This document shows, piece after piece, positions 6,301 to 14,102 of a DNA stretch of 23,165 bases; the first letter of the stretch is position 1, and every line of letters begins with the position of its first letter. The position numbers and the translations under genes were made by a program. Below the pieces are notes generated by a model that did not search any database, was not told where the DNA came from, and saw nothing but the letters and a program-made list of their open reading frames with translations. The DNA is taken from the NCBI GenBank assembly GCA_019637585.1, contig JAHBVL010000021.1:1-23165 (forward strand), read 5' to 3'. This DNA is from Thermomicrobiales bacterium (GTDB taxonomy: Bacteria > Chloroflexota > Chloroflexia > Thermomicrobiales > UBA6265).

Positions 6301-7881
6301 ATGAGCACACCTCAGTCCGGTTCGAGGTCTGGTGCGCAGGGTACAAGGAAGCCGAACATTCTCATCATCTGGGGAGACGACATCGGCCAGAGCAACCTGA
6401 GCTGCTACTCGCATGGTCTGATGGGCTACCAAACGCCAAACATCGACCGAATCGCCCGCGAGGGAATGCTCTTCACCGATTCGTATGGGGAGCAATCGTG
6501 TACCGCGGGCCGATCGTCATTCATCTCGGGGCAGAGTGTCTATCGGACAGGGTTGTCCAAGGTTGGGATGCCGGGTATGCCGGTGGGACTCGAGGAATCG
6601 ACGGTGACGATTCCCGAACTGCTGAAAGAGCAGGGCTACGCCACCGGGCAGTTCGGGAAGAACCACTTCGGCGATCTGAACCGGTTCCTGCCGACCAATC
6701 ACGGGTTCGATGAGTTCTTCGGCAACCTCTACCACCTCAATGCGGAAGAAGAGCCCGAGAACATCGACTGGCCCTCCGAGGAGGAGTTCCCGGACTTCAA
6801 CCGGCAGTCACGGCCCAGAGGAATCATTCGTTCGTGGGCGACGGACGTCGACGATCCCACGGAGCAACCACGCTGGGGCAAAGTGGGGAAGCAGCGGATC
6901 GAAGATACTGGCCCGCTCACCGCCAAGCGGATGGAAACCGTCGACGAGGAGTTCGTGGCCGCGGCGAAGGACTTTATCGGCCGGCAGCATGATGCCGACA
7001 CGCCCTTCTTCGTCTGGTTGAACACCAGCCACATGCACTACCGAACGCACTGCAAACCGGAAAGCGTTGGGCAGGCGGGCCGCTGGCAATCGCCCTACCA
7101 CGACACCATGATCGATCACGACAAACTCGTCGGCGAGGTGCTCGACTATCTCGATGAGCTGGGCATTGCCGACGACACCTTCGTGATGTACTCCACCGAC
7201 AACGGTCCTCACATGAACTCATGGCCGGACGGTGGGATGACGCCGTTCCGCAGCGAGAAGAACTCGAACTGGGAAGGGGCATTCCGCGTGCCGCTGCTGG
7301 TTCGGTGGCCCGGCAAGATCGCGCCGGGGTCGATTGCCAATGGCATCGTCCAGCATCACGATTGGTTGCCGACCTTCATGCGGATGGTTGGAGCGCCCGA
7401 AGTCGTCGAGCAGCTGAAGACCGGGTATGTGGCGAACGGCAGGACGTTCAGGAACCACATCGACGGCTACGACCTGACCGACTACCTGACGGGCGAAACC
7501 GACCAGAGTCCGCGCAATATCTTCTTCTACTTCAGCGACGACGGCGATGTGCTGGCGATCCGGTACGACAACTGGAAGCTGGTCTTCATGGAGCAGCGCA
7601 TGCAGGGAACGCTCCAGATCTGGCTGGAGCCGTTCGTGCCATTGCGAGCGCCGAAGATGTTCAATTTGCGCACCGATCCGTACGAGCGAGCCGACACCAC
7701 CTCGAACACCTATTACGACTGGTACTTCGAGCGGGTTTTCTTGATCGGGGCCGCGCAACGCCTGGCCGCGAAATTTGCGGAGACCTTCGAGGAGTTTCCT
7801 CCCGCCCAGCTGGCGCCGAGCTTCAATATCGATGCCGCGATGCGGAAGATGCACCTGGCGGCGAGCGGGCTCGTCCAGTAG
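6301..7881 (+). CDS. Sulfatase (arylsulfatase-type, alkaline-phosphatase superfamily)
   Basis: Sulfatases hydrolyse sulfate esters using a formylglycine made from an active-site Cys or Ser. The 526-residue protein has KPNILIIWGDDIG near the N terminus (metal ligands Asp26, Asp27) and the core signature Cys67-Thr-Ala-Gly-Arg71, with alanine where most family members have proline. Later it has GKNHFGD and TDNGPHMNSW, which carry further metal-site and catalytic residues. No signal peptide or lipobox is seen, so the enzyme is predicted to be cytosolic. No formylglycine-generating enzyme or anaerobic sulfatase-maturase is in the window. The ATG at 6301 has AAAGGGGG nine bases upstream. The natural substrate is unknown; a phosphonate or phosphodiester hydrolase of the same fold is an alternative. 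Confidence 0.9.
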   Translation: MSTPQSGSRSGAQGTRKPNILIIWGDDIGQSNLSCYSHGLMGYQTPNIDRIAREGMLFTDSYGEQSCTAGRSSFISGQSVYRTGLSKVGMPGMPVGLEESTVTIPELLKEQGYATGQFGKNHFGDLNRFLPTNHGFDEFFGNLYHLNAEEEPENIDWPSEEEFPDFNRQSRPRGIIRSWATDVDDPTEQPRWGKVGKQRIEDTGPLTAKRMETVDEEFVAAAKDFIGRQHDADTPFFVWLNTSHMHYRTHCKPESVGQAGRWQSPYHDTMIDHDKLVGEVLDYLDELGIADDTFVMYSTDNGPHMNSWPDGGMTPFRSEKNSNWEGAFRVPLLVRWPGKIAPGSIANGIVQHHDWLPTFMRMVGAPEVVEQLKTGYVANGRTFRNHIDGYDLTDYLTGETDQSPRNIFFYFSDDGDVLAIRYDNWKLVFMEQRMQGTLQIWLEPFVPLRAPKMFNLRTDPYERADTTSNTYYDWYFERVFLIGAAQRLAAKFAETFEEFPPAQLAPSFNIDAAMRKMHLAASGLVQ

Positions 7882-7898
7882 AGCCGCCGTACCCTGGC

Positions 7899-7928
7899 GA
7901 AGGGAGGGGATGCGATTCCCCTCCCTTC
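7899..7928 (+). terminator. Hairpin downstream of the sulfatase
   Basis: GAAGGGAGGGG (7899-7909) pairs perfectly with CCCCTCCCTTC (7918-7928) around an 8-base loop. No T-run follows, so termination may be weak or factor-dependent. It separates the sulfatase from the small membrane protein gene that starts 26 bases later. Confidence 0.55.
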
Positions 7929-7953
7929 TCGTACTTCACTGTTGGAGTCGACC

Positions 7954-8187
7954 ATGAGTTTTCTCGAGTGGCTACTGCTCGTCATCCTGGTCTCGTTCTA
8001 CATCGTCTGCCTCTTCACGGTCTGCAGTCTGACGTTCAAAAAGGGATACACGCTACTGGGCGTCGTCGGGATTTTCTTCCCGTTCCTCTGGTTGATCGGC
8101 GCCATTCTGCCGGCCAAACCGGGTTCGCGATTTGCTGTCGCGCAGGGGATGGCTCAGCAAGCGGAGGTTCGCGAGTACTCTCGCTGA
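7954..8187 (+). CDS. Small two-segment membrane protein
   Basis: This 77-residue product has two hydrophobic stretches: about residues 3-24, around WLLLVILVSFYIVCLF, and about 33-55, around LLGVVGIFFPFLWLIGAIL. They are joined by a short basic turn (TFKKGY), and a polar C-terminal tail of about 20 residues follows. The ATG at 7954 has GGAG six bases upstream, better than the in-frame TTG at 7942. I do not recognise a named family. It follows the sulfatase in the same direction, but a hairpin lies between them, so cotranscription is uncertain. Two small hairpins overlap or follow its end (8171-8184 and 8201-8214). Confidence 0.65.
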   Translation: MSFLEWLLLVILVSFYIVCLFTVCSLTFKKGYTLLGVVGIFFPFLWLIGAILPAKPGSRFAVAQGMAQQAEVREYSR

Positions 8188-8338
8188 CCGATGCTCCATC
8201 GCGCCATCTGGCGCTGATTTCTCGAACAGCGTCATTCAGCGAACGCGGGGCCGGGCGGTCCGGTGCGCGCCTGAGCGACCCAACTCGGAAGCAGCGATCG
8301 CCCGGTTCTCAGCCATTGTGTGATGCCAGGATCAGGAG

Positions 8339-9145
8339 ATGACGTCAGACTCACCGGCCTCCCCGATCGAGTTCGACCCGGAGGAAACCGAACGGCTTCA
8401 GCGGTTGCGACGTGCAGCGCATTTCACCGCGGCGGCCGGTACGGTTTTCTCCGTACTGACGCTCGCGTCCTTTTTCCTGCTCCCGGCGATCCCCGATGCT
8501 GATGCGACATCGGAGGAGATTCAGCGCTTCACCAGCGACTCGACCACGTCGCTGATCAAATTCGTGGCGCTCTATCTGATCCCGTTTGCCTGTATTGCTT
8601 TCGTCTGGTTCATCGTCTCTCTGCGGATGTGGATACCCCAGCAGTCGGTCCGGCGCGTCGACGTGGCGCTGTCGAATGTGCAGCTGGTCAGCGGCATCGT
8701 CTTTCTGGTGTTGTTCTCGGCATCGTCGGCGGCAATGTCGATCAGCGCCATCATCGTGCAGCAGGATGACGGCACGGTCGGTCGCGTGGCGGCTTACGGG
8801 TTCCCCCAGTATGGGAGTTCGCTCTTCTTCGTCTTCGCGATTCGCATGGGGGCCATGTTCGTTTTCTCCACATCCGGTATCGGCCGGCAAACGGGAGTGC
8901 TCCCTCGCTGGGTCGTCTATCTCGGTTTTGCTGTCGGGTTGGTGATGTTGCTGAGCGCGTCATTCAACCGGGCGCTCATCTTCACCTTTCCGGCATGGAC
9001 GCTCCTGATCAGCGGGCTGATCTGGAGGTACTCGCGCAATCTTGCTCTGGCGCGATTGTCGGCCGCTCCTCCGGTCAGCGCCGGTCACGCTTCAGACCGG
9101 ACCCGGTCTTCCGGTGATGAAACAATGGGAGAAAGAGACGCATGA
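8339..9145 (+). CDS. Uncharacterised six-segment membrane protein
   Basis: The 268-residue protein has an acidic and basic N-terminal tail (1-28). About six membrane segments follow, near 30-51, 73-95, 113-138, 158-178, 189-207 and 211-230, then a polar tail of about 35 residues. I do not recognise a catalytic motif or a named family. AGGA at 8328-8331, seven bases before the ATG, supports the start. The stop codon overlaps the next start as ATGA (9142-9145), so it is probably translated together with the SulP transporter, which suggests a linked role. The 151 bases before it show only small hairpins and the ribosome binding site. Confidence 0.75.
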   Translation: MTSDSPASPIEFDPEETERLQRLRRAAHFTAAAGTVFSVLTLASFFLLPAIPDADATSEEIQRFTSDSTTSLIKFVALYLIPFACIAFVWFIVSLRMWIPQQSVRRVDVALSNVQLVSGIVFLVLFSASSAAMSISAIIVQQDDGTVGRVAAYGFPQYGSSLFFVFAIRMGAMFVFSTSGIGRQTGVLPRWVVYLGFAVGLVMLLSASFNRALIFTFPAWTLLISGLIWRYSRNLALARLSAAPPVSAGHASDRTRSSGDETMGERDA

Positions 9146-10902
9146 GCACGCCGGCTTCTCCTTCGACCGGATCAGGACGACATGCGTCGGACGATACGAG
9201 GAGACTGGAATCGTTCATCCCCGCGCTGACCTGGCTACGGACGTACAGCAAACCGAAGCTGCGGGCCGATCTGGTAGCCGGCGTCACCATCGCCGCGATC
9301 GCCATTCCCGAGGACATGGCCTATGCCGCCATGGCTGGACTGTCACCGCAGGTCGGCATGTACTCGAGTCTGGTTGCGTTGCTTGTCTACGCCGTGCTCG
9401 GCACCTCCAATCATCTCACCTATGGAGCAACATCGGCGCTGTCGATCATGGTTGCCGGAACGCTGGGCGCTATGGCGTTCACGGACAGCAGCCAGTACGC
9501 AGCGGCGGCCGGGTTTGTGGCCATTTCGTCGGGCGTCATGGCGCTTCTGGCATTCGCCTTTCGGTTGGGCATCGTCGCCAACTTTGTCTCTGAAACCGTG
9601 CTGGTCGGGTTTTCCGCCGGAGCCGCGCTTTTCATTGGATCGAGCCAGGTTTCCAAGCTGTTCGGCATCGATGGAGTGAGGGGGAACTTCTTCGAGCGCA
9701 TCTGGAATGTGATCCGGCATCTTGGGGAAACGAACGGCTGGACGCTCGGCGTCGGTATCGCGTCTTTGGTGGTCCTTCTCGTTCTGGAGGAGCGGTTTCC
9801 CAGGTTGCCGGTTCCGCTGATCGTGGTCGTGCTCTCCATTCTCCTCATGTGGCAATCGAACCTGGAGGAGCGCGGCGTCGAAGTTGCCGGCAAGATCGCC
9901 CAGGGTTTGCCGGCTCCAATCGTTCCGCGCGTCGACCGGGCCGACGTGCCTGAGTTGCTCGGATTGGCGTTTGGCGTTTTCCTCCTCTCGTATGTCGAGG
10001 GAGTCGGCGTGGCCAAGACGATCGCGGCCCGGCATAAGGAGAAAATCGATGCCAACCAGGAGCTGCTGGCCAATGGCGTGGCCAATCTGGCCAGTGGATT
10101 CTTCCGCGGGTTCTCCGTTGGCGGAAGCATGTCGCGCTCCGCGGTCAACGAGTCGATTGGGGCGGCAACGCCGGCAACGGGAGCGTTTGCCTCACTGCTG
10201 ATCGGTATCGTGCTGCTCGTGCTCACCGGACCATTCCAGTATCTGCCGGAAGCGACGCTGGCGGCGGTGGTGCTGGTCGCAGTGCGACGGCTGTTCGATG
10301 TCAAGGCATTCCGCAGGCTCTGGGAGCTCGACCGGCAGGAGTTTCTTGCAGCGGCGGCGACCTTTGCCGGTGTGCTGACCTTCGGCATGCTCGAAGGCAT
10401 CATCATCGGCGTCGGCATGACGTTTCTGCTCCTGCTGAGGCGTGTTTCGGCCCCGCAGACATCGGTGCTTGGCCGGAAACCGGGAAGTGATGAGTTCGTC
10501 TCCCTGGCCCGCAACCCGGACGCCGAACAGATGGATGGAGTGCTCGTCTTCCGGGCCGATTCCGGCTGGTTCTACGCCAATGCGGCGGTGATGGAAGAAC
10601 AGCTGACTGCCGATCTCGACGCGCTGCCGGAGCCGCCGAGGCTCGTGGTGATCGACCTGGCCACCGCTCCCATGGTCGATCTCGGCGTGATCGACACGCT
10701 GGCCGATCTGGTCGAGGACCTGCAGCATCAAGCTATACGTGTGGAATTCGCCAATGTCTACGCGCTGGTCGCCGACCGGCTGCACCGGCATAGTGATCTC
10801 TTCGCGATGGTGCAGCCCAATGAATCGATCGCCGCCATTCTCCAGCGTGAGCGGGAGGCTGGAGCCAATCCGCCGGCGGATTCGACATCCGAGTCGACAT
10901 GA
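9142..10902 (+). CDS. SulP-family inorganic anion transporter with STAS domain
   Basis: SulP (SLC26-related) proteins carry sulfate, bicarbonate or similar anions across the inner membrane. The 586-residue protein has the family opening around DLVAGVTIAAIAIPEDMAYA (about residue 43 on), then AGLSPQVGMYSS. Many hydrophobic segments follow to about residue 435, including the transporter-core stretch FFRGFSVGGSMSRSAVN. A soluble STAS domain runs from about 455 to 570, with VLVFRADSGWFYANA and LVVIDLATAPMVDLGVIDTL. Length and domain order are normal. It sits between two other membrane-protein genes with ATGA overlaps at both ends. The transported anion cannot be told; nearby sulfatase genes make sulfate attractive, but that is only context. 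Confidence 0.93.
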   Translation: MSTPASPSTGSGRHASDDTRRLESFIPALTWLRTYSKPKLRADLVAGVTIAAIAIPEDMAYAAMAGLSPQVGMYSSLVALLVYAVLGTSNHLTYGATSALSIMVAGTLGAMAFTDSSQYAAAAGFVAISSGVMALLAFAFRLGIVANFVSETVLVGFSAGAALFIGSSQVSKLFGIDGVRGNFFERIWNVIRHLGETNGWTLGVGIASLVVLLVLEERFPRLPVPLIVVVLSILLMWQSNLEERGVEVAGKIAQGLPAPIVPRVDRADVPELLGLAFGVFLLSYVEGVGVAKTIAARHKEKIDANQELLANGVANLASGFFRGFSVGGSMSRSAVNESIGAATPATGAFASLLIGIVLLVLTGPFQYLPEATLAAVVLVAVRRLFDVKAFRRLWELDRQEFLAAAATFAGVLTFGMLEGIIIGVGMTFLLLLRRVSAPQTSVLGRKPGSDEFVSLARNPDAEQMDGVLVFRADSGWFYANAAVMEEQLTADLDALPEPPRLVVIDLATAPMVDLGVIDTLADLVEDLQHQAIRVEFANVYALVADRLHRHSDLFAMVQPNESIAAILQREREAGANPPADSTSEST

Positions 10903-12209
10903 GACGGTTGCGGCACGTTCTGTCGGTTTCGCCATGGCTCATCCTGGCGACGATCGTCGGTTGCTCGGTGCTGCTGGCGCTCGTGCTGCTGAGACTTGAT
11001 CACATCCTGAAAATCGATCCCGATCCGTCGCAGCCGTGGCTCTACGGCGGAACCGCGGATTCCGCGATCAGTCTGCTTTCGGCCGTGGCGTCGTCGGCGA
11101 TCACTGTGGCCGGCGTCGTCTTTTCCGCTACCTTCGTGACCATGCAGCTTGCCTCGAGCCAGTACACGCCACGGGTGATCGAGCCGCTCTCTCGCCGGTG
11201 GTACGTGCAGGTCGTCCTCGGCATCTTCATGGGGACGTTCATCTATTCGATCGTCGTGCTCCGATCCGTCCGGCCCGCCACCGAGACCTCACCCGAGTTC
11301 GTGCCGGTGCTTTCTGTGACGTTCTGCGTCATCTATTCGCTCGTGGCGGTCGGAGTGATGCTCTACTACACGTCGTATTCGATGAGATCGCTGCAACCGA
11401 GTTTTCTCATCGATTCGGCGGCAGGGGAAACGGTCGATATTCTGCGGAAGCGCCTGGTCAGACTCAGGGAGCGACCCGCGGACCGGGATACGCCGGACCT
11501 ACGCAGCCTGACCGGCGAGCCGTGGAACCTGCAGGTGGAGATGCCCGGATTCGTCCAACGGGTCCGGGTAGACCGCATGCTCGCCATCGCCCAGCGTCAC
11601 GATCTCCTGGTGCGACTCGATCGGCCACTGGGGTCATACGTGTTGAGGGGCGAACCATTGGTATCCGTCTGGCCGGTATCGGGGTGCACCGCCGACGTCC
11701 GTGCGGAGTTCCGGAAGACGGTGGTGCTGGGAGCGGAGCGCACCGCCGACCAGGATATCGAGTATGGCATCCGCCGGGTTGCCGATATCCTCCTCAAGGC
11801 GCTCTCTCCGGCGATCAACGACCCGACGACCGCCGAATATGCCTTGAACCGGCTGTGTGATCTGATCGTGCTGCTGGCGTCCGGAGAGGACGGTATGTTG
11901 CAGTTCGCCGACGATCGTGGCCGGGTGCGCGTTCTCTGGCCGCCCGATCAGTTCGATCGGTGCGTGCAGACAGCCTTCGGGCAGCTCCGCTTCTACATCG
12001 GGCGGGATGTGCACCTAATGCTCTACAGTCTCGATCTGCTCCAGCGCACCACCACCCTGATCCAGCCGGCAATGCGGGGGCCGATCCTCGAGGAGGCGAC
12101 CAAGCTGCGGAGCGTCGTGATTGAAACGGTGTCCGATCGGAAGGACCAGGAACGCATCAGGCAAGCCGGCGCATGGATCGACGATGCCGGGTCGATCGCG
12201 GCGGGGTGA
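10899..12209 (+). CDS. DUF2254 family membrane protein
   Basis: This 436-residue protein matches the DUF2254 layout. Four membrane segments lie near 12-33, 57-79, 103-122 and 136-156, followed by a long C-terminal soluble region. Recognisable family stretches are SATFVTMQLASSQYTPRV (76-93), PLSRRWYVQVVLGIFMGTF, and RTADQDIEYGIRR followed by ALSPAINDPTTAEYAL. The function of DUF2254 is not known to me. The start overlaps the SulP stop (ATGA at 10899-10902), so the two are likely made in fixed ratio and may work together at the membrane. It ends 46 bases before tRNA-Leu. Confidence 0.88.
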   Translation: MRRLRHVLSVSPWLILATIVGCSVLLALVLLRLDHILKIDPDPSQPWLYGGTADSAISLLSAVASSAITVAGVVFSATFVTMQLASSQYTPRVIEPLSRRWYVQVVLGIFMGTFIYSIVVLRSVRPATETSPEFVPVLSVTFCVIYSLVAVGVMLYYTSYSMRSLQPSFLIDSAAGETVDILRKRLVRLRERPADRDTPDLRSLTGEPWNLQVEMPGFVQRVRVDRMLAIAQRHDLLVRLDRPLGSYVLRGEPLVSVWPVSGCTADVRAEFRKTVVLGAERTADQDIEYGIRRVADILLKALSPAINDPTTAEYALNRLCDLIVLLASGEDGMLQFADDRGRVRVLWPPDQFDRCVQTAFGQLRFYIGRDVHLMLYSLDLLQRTTTLIQPAMRGPILEEATKLRSVVIETVSDRKDQERIRQAGAWIDDAGSIAAG

Positions 12210-12255
12210 TCGGCCGGTCGCATCCGGTCGTTCCTGTGGGATGATTCTCTCTGGC

Positions 12256-12339
12256 GCGGGCGTGGCGGAATGGCAGACGCTGCGGTCTTAAAAACCGCTG
12301 GGGAAACCCGTGCGGGTTCGAATCCCGCCGTCCGCACCA
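12256..12339 (+). tRNA. tRNA-Leu (anticodon TAA)
   Basis: The acceptor GCGGGCG (12256-12262) pairs with CGTCCGC (12329-12335) with one G-U pair. It is followed by discriminator A and an encoded CCA (12337-12339). The anticodon stem GCGGT/ACCGC flanks CTTAAAA, placing anticodon TAA at 12289-12291. The long variable arm (around TGGGGAAACCCG) is the class II feature of leucine tRNAs. No clear promoter or terminator is seen beside it. Confidence 0.96.
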
Positions 12340-12365
12340 CCCTCTGTATTCGCTTCTGGATGTCG

Positions 12366-12631
12366 CTGGCCCGGAATACTCATTGTGCGAGAAATACGAT
12401 TTCTGACAGTGATCTCGTCGCCTTGTAGTCGCAGACCCCCGTGTCTGCACGTGTAGGGGAGACGCTGCGATTGCTTGCCACAATCCCCTGCGCAACCACC
12501 GGGAACTCGTATCGGCGCGTGACAAGAAGCCGCCGCCAATGGATGCGTTGTGCCCCTAGAGAAAGCAGACACGGGGGTCTGCGACTACAGAAAAACACAG
12601 AGGGGCGCGTTCACTGAACAATCCGAGCTAG
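12366..12631. repeat. 266-bp non-coding inverted-repeat element (REPIN/MITE-like)
   Basis: The outer ends are imperfect inverted repeats. The left reads CTGGCCCGGAATACTCATTG from 12366. The right, read inward on the minus strand from 12631, is CTAGCTCGGATTGTTCAGTG; 17 of the first 26 bases match. Inside lies a perfect 25-bp inverted repeat, 12424-12448 against 12565-12589. Each of its arms is itself a small hairpin (GCAGAC, six-base loop, GTCTGC). The 116 bases between the arms have no convincing ORF. The right end matches 2-48 of this window. The element fills the convergent gap between tRNA-Leu and the second sulfatase and contains that gene's stop codon. Two inverted palindromes in one unit is the layout of REPINs; a MITE derived from a DDE transposon is the other reading. 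No transposase is nearby. Confidence 0.75.
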
Positions 12632-13989
12632 AACTGGGCCAGCACCTGGGTGTATGGCACGAACGATCCATCCTCGGCGACCTGCAAGAGTCCTCCTTCG
12701 GGAGTGCGGCCGTCGACCGGCGCGGTCAGTCCCCCGACAGGCAATCGCACCGGGCCATTGCGGAGGGGATCGTCCGTCTCCATCATCCAGGCGTCGAGTC
12801 TGGCCAGCAGCTCGGTTGCGACTGAGGCATGCTGCGGGTCATCGATGATGTTTTTCTGGTTCAGTGGGTCGAGTGCATTGTCGTAGATCTGAACCGGCGC
12901 CAGCTCGGTGTGCTCCCACCCATGCTCGAGGAGATAGGTTTTGCTCTCCCCCTCATCGCAGTTGGGCAGAACCGGATGAGGATAGTCATCGAATCGCCGA
13001 ATCAACGTCCAACGAGCGGTTCGAATCGCTCGCACCGGTTCATACGCGGCGTGATAGGTGATCTCCGCAACGTGGGCGTCGCGGACCGCGGTCGACGGAT
13101 CGACCGCGAGTGGTGCGATCGACACACCCTGCAGCCAGGCGGGCCGCTCGATGCCCGCCACGTCGCAGATGGTCGGATAAATGTCGATATTCGAGACGAG
13201 CTGATCGACCACTTTGCCGCCGGTCCAGGGGGCTGGACCCCGCATCACCAGCATCACCGCCGTCCCGGTGAAGGTCAGGTTGCATTTCATCCGGGGAAAC
13301 GGCGGTCCATGATCGGTCGTGCAGATGACGATCGTCGATTCGGCCAGTCCCAGCCGGTCGATCGCATCCAGCACCTGACCGACGCCTCGATCGAAATCGG
13401 CGATACCGGCTTCGAAACGAGCCGTATCGATTCGCGTGGCGGGTGCATCGGGCAAACCCGGTAGCGGCTGTACATACCGACCCGCCTCCGCCGGGAGCTC
13501 CGGGAACTCGCGATGTGCTTCGAAGGTGCCGGCGTCGAGAAAGAATGGGCGGTCGCCGCCGCTTGCGATGTACCCCTCCAGCCAGGAGACGGCGTCGCGC
13601 ATGACCGCATCGGCATGATGGTCGCTTCGGTCGAGCACGGTGGTGTAGCCTAACACCGTGGGGTCTCCCTGCACGACATGCTGGAAACCGGCGATCACCG
13701 TTTCGTATCCGCCCCGGCTCAGGGTGGTGGCCAGATGCTGGCTCGGGTCGTATAGACCGAATCCGCGGTGATTGAGACCCAGCATGCCAGCGTTGTGCGG
13801 CGATTGGCCGGTCAACAGCGCGGCCCGGCTGGTGGAACAGGTCGGCCCGGCGGTATGCGCGTTGCGGAAGAGGACGCCGTCGTTCGCCAGCCGCTGGATA
13901 TTGGGCGTGTGCACCGCGAAGCCAAGTGGGCCGACATGCTGCCCGATATCGTGACCATGCAGATAGACAATGTTGGGTTGCTGGTTCAT
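12628..13989 (-). CDS. Sulfatase related to heparan N-sulfatase-type enzymes
   Basis: This 453-residue member of the alkaline-phosphatase superfamily has Cys51-Ser-Thr-Ser-Arg55 as its core signature, with threonine in place of the usual proline. ALLTGQSPHNAGM follows, as in sulfamidase-like sulfatases. The N-terminal metal motif reads HGHDIG (11-16), so the usual first Asp of the Asp-Asp pair is His13. Further landmarks are ICTTDHGPPFPR, which holds the Asp-His pair, and GYETVIAGFQHV. There is no signal peptide. The ATG at 13989 is preceded by AGGTG. The last four bases of the gene overlap the repeat element. The gene is divergent from the ferredoxin across 113 bases. The substrate is unknown. 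Confidence 0.88.
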   Translation of the reverse strand: MNQQPNIVYLHGHDIGQHVGPLGFAVHTPNIQRLANDGVLFRNAHTAGPTCSTSRAALLTGQSPHNAGMLGLNHRGFGLYDPSQHLATTLSRGGYETVIAGFQHVVQGDPTVLGYTTVLDRSDHHADAVMRDAVSWLEGYIASGGDRPFFLDAGTFEAHREFPELPAEAGRYVQPLPGLPDAPATRIDTARFEAGIADFDRGVGQVLDAIDRLGLAESTIVICTTDHGPPFPRMKCNLTFTGTAVMLVMRGPAPWTGGKVVDQLVSNIDIYPTICDVAGIERPAWLQGVSIAPLAVDPSTAVRDAHVAEITYHAAYEPVRAIRTARWTLIRRFDDYPHPVLPNCDEGESKTYLLEHGWEHTELAPVQIYDNALDPLNQKNIIDDPQHASVATELLARLDAWMMETDDPLRNGPVRLPVGGLTAPVDGRTPEGGLLQVAEDGSFVPYTQVLAQF

Positions 13990-14026
13990 CGAGCGGTCAC
14001 CTCATCGCTGTTGTGGACAGATCAGA

Positions 14027-14040
14027 ATCCGCATGCGGAT
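14027..14040. promoter_or_regulatory. 14-bp perfect palindrome, possible operator
   Basis: ATCCGCATGCGGAT is a perfect palindrome in the 113-base divergent gap between the second sulfatase and the ferredoxin. TTGACC (14043-14048), a possible -35 box for the ferredoxin, begins three bases after it, though no good -10 follows. A dimeric regulator bound here could control one or both genes. Confidence 0.35.
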
Positions 14041-14102
14041 ACTTGACCGATGCCCGGAAGCGTAGCCGGACGTTCTTCACCTCGAAAGGTCAGGATACCC
14101 CC

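Noticed and set aside
7221-8342. 373-codon plus-strand frame overlapping the sulfatase
   Set aside because: It overlaps the sulfatase and the small membrane protein in another frame, has no family signature, and runs through the terminator-like hairpin.
9420-10514. Long minus-strand frame opposite the SulP gene
   Set aside because: The SulP motifs on the plus strand are unmistakable; the antisense product is Ser/Thr/Arg-rich without a domain.
12023-12572. Minus-strand ORFs through tRNA-Leu and the repeat element
   Set aside because: The peptide AGFEPARVSPAVFKTAAS is another translated-tRNA artefact, and the remainder lies in a non-coding repeat.
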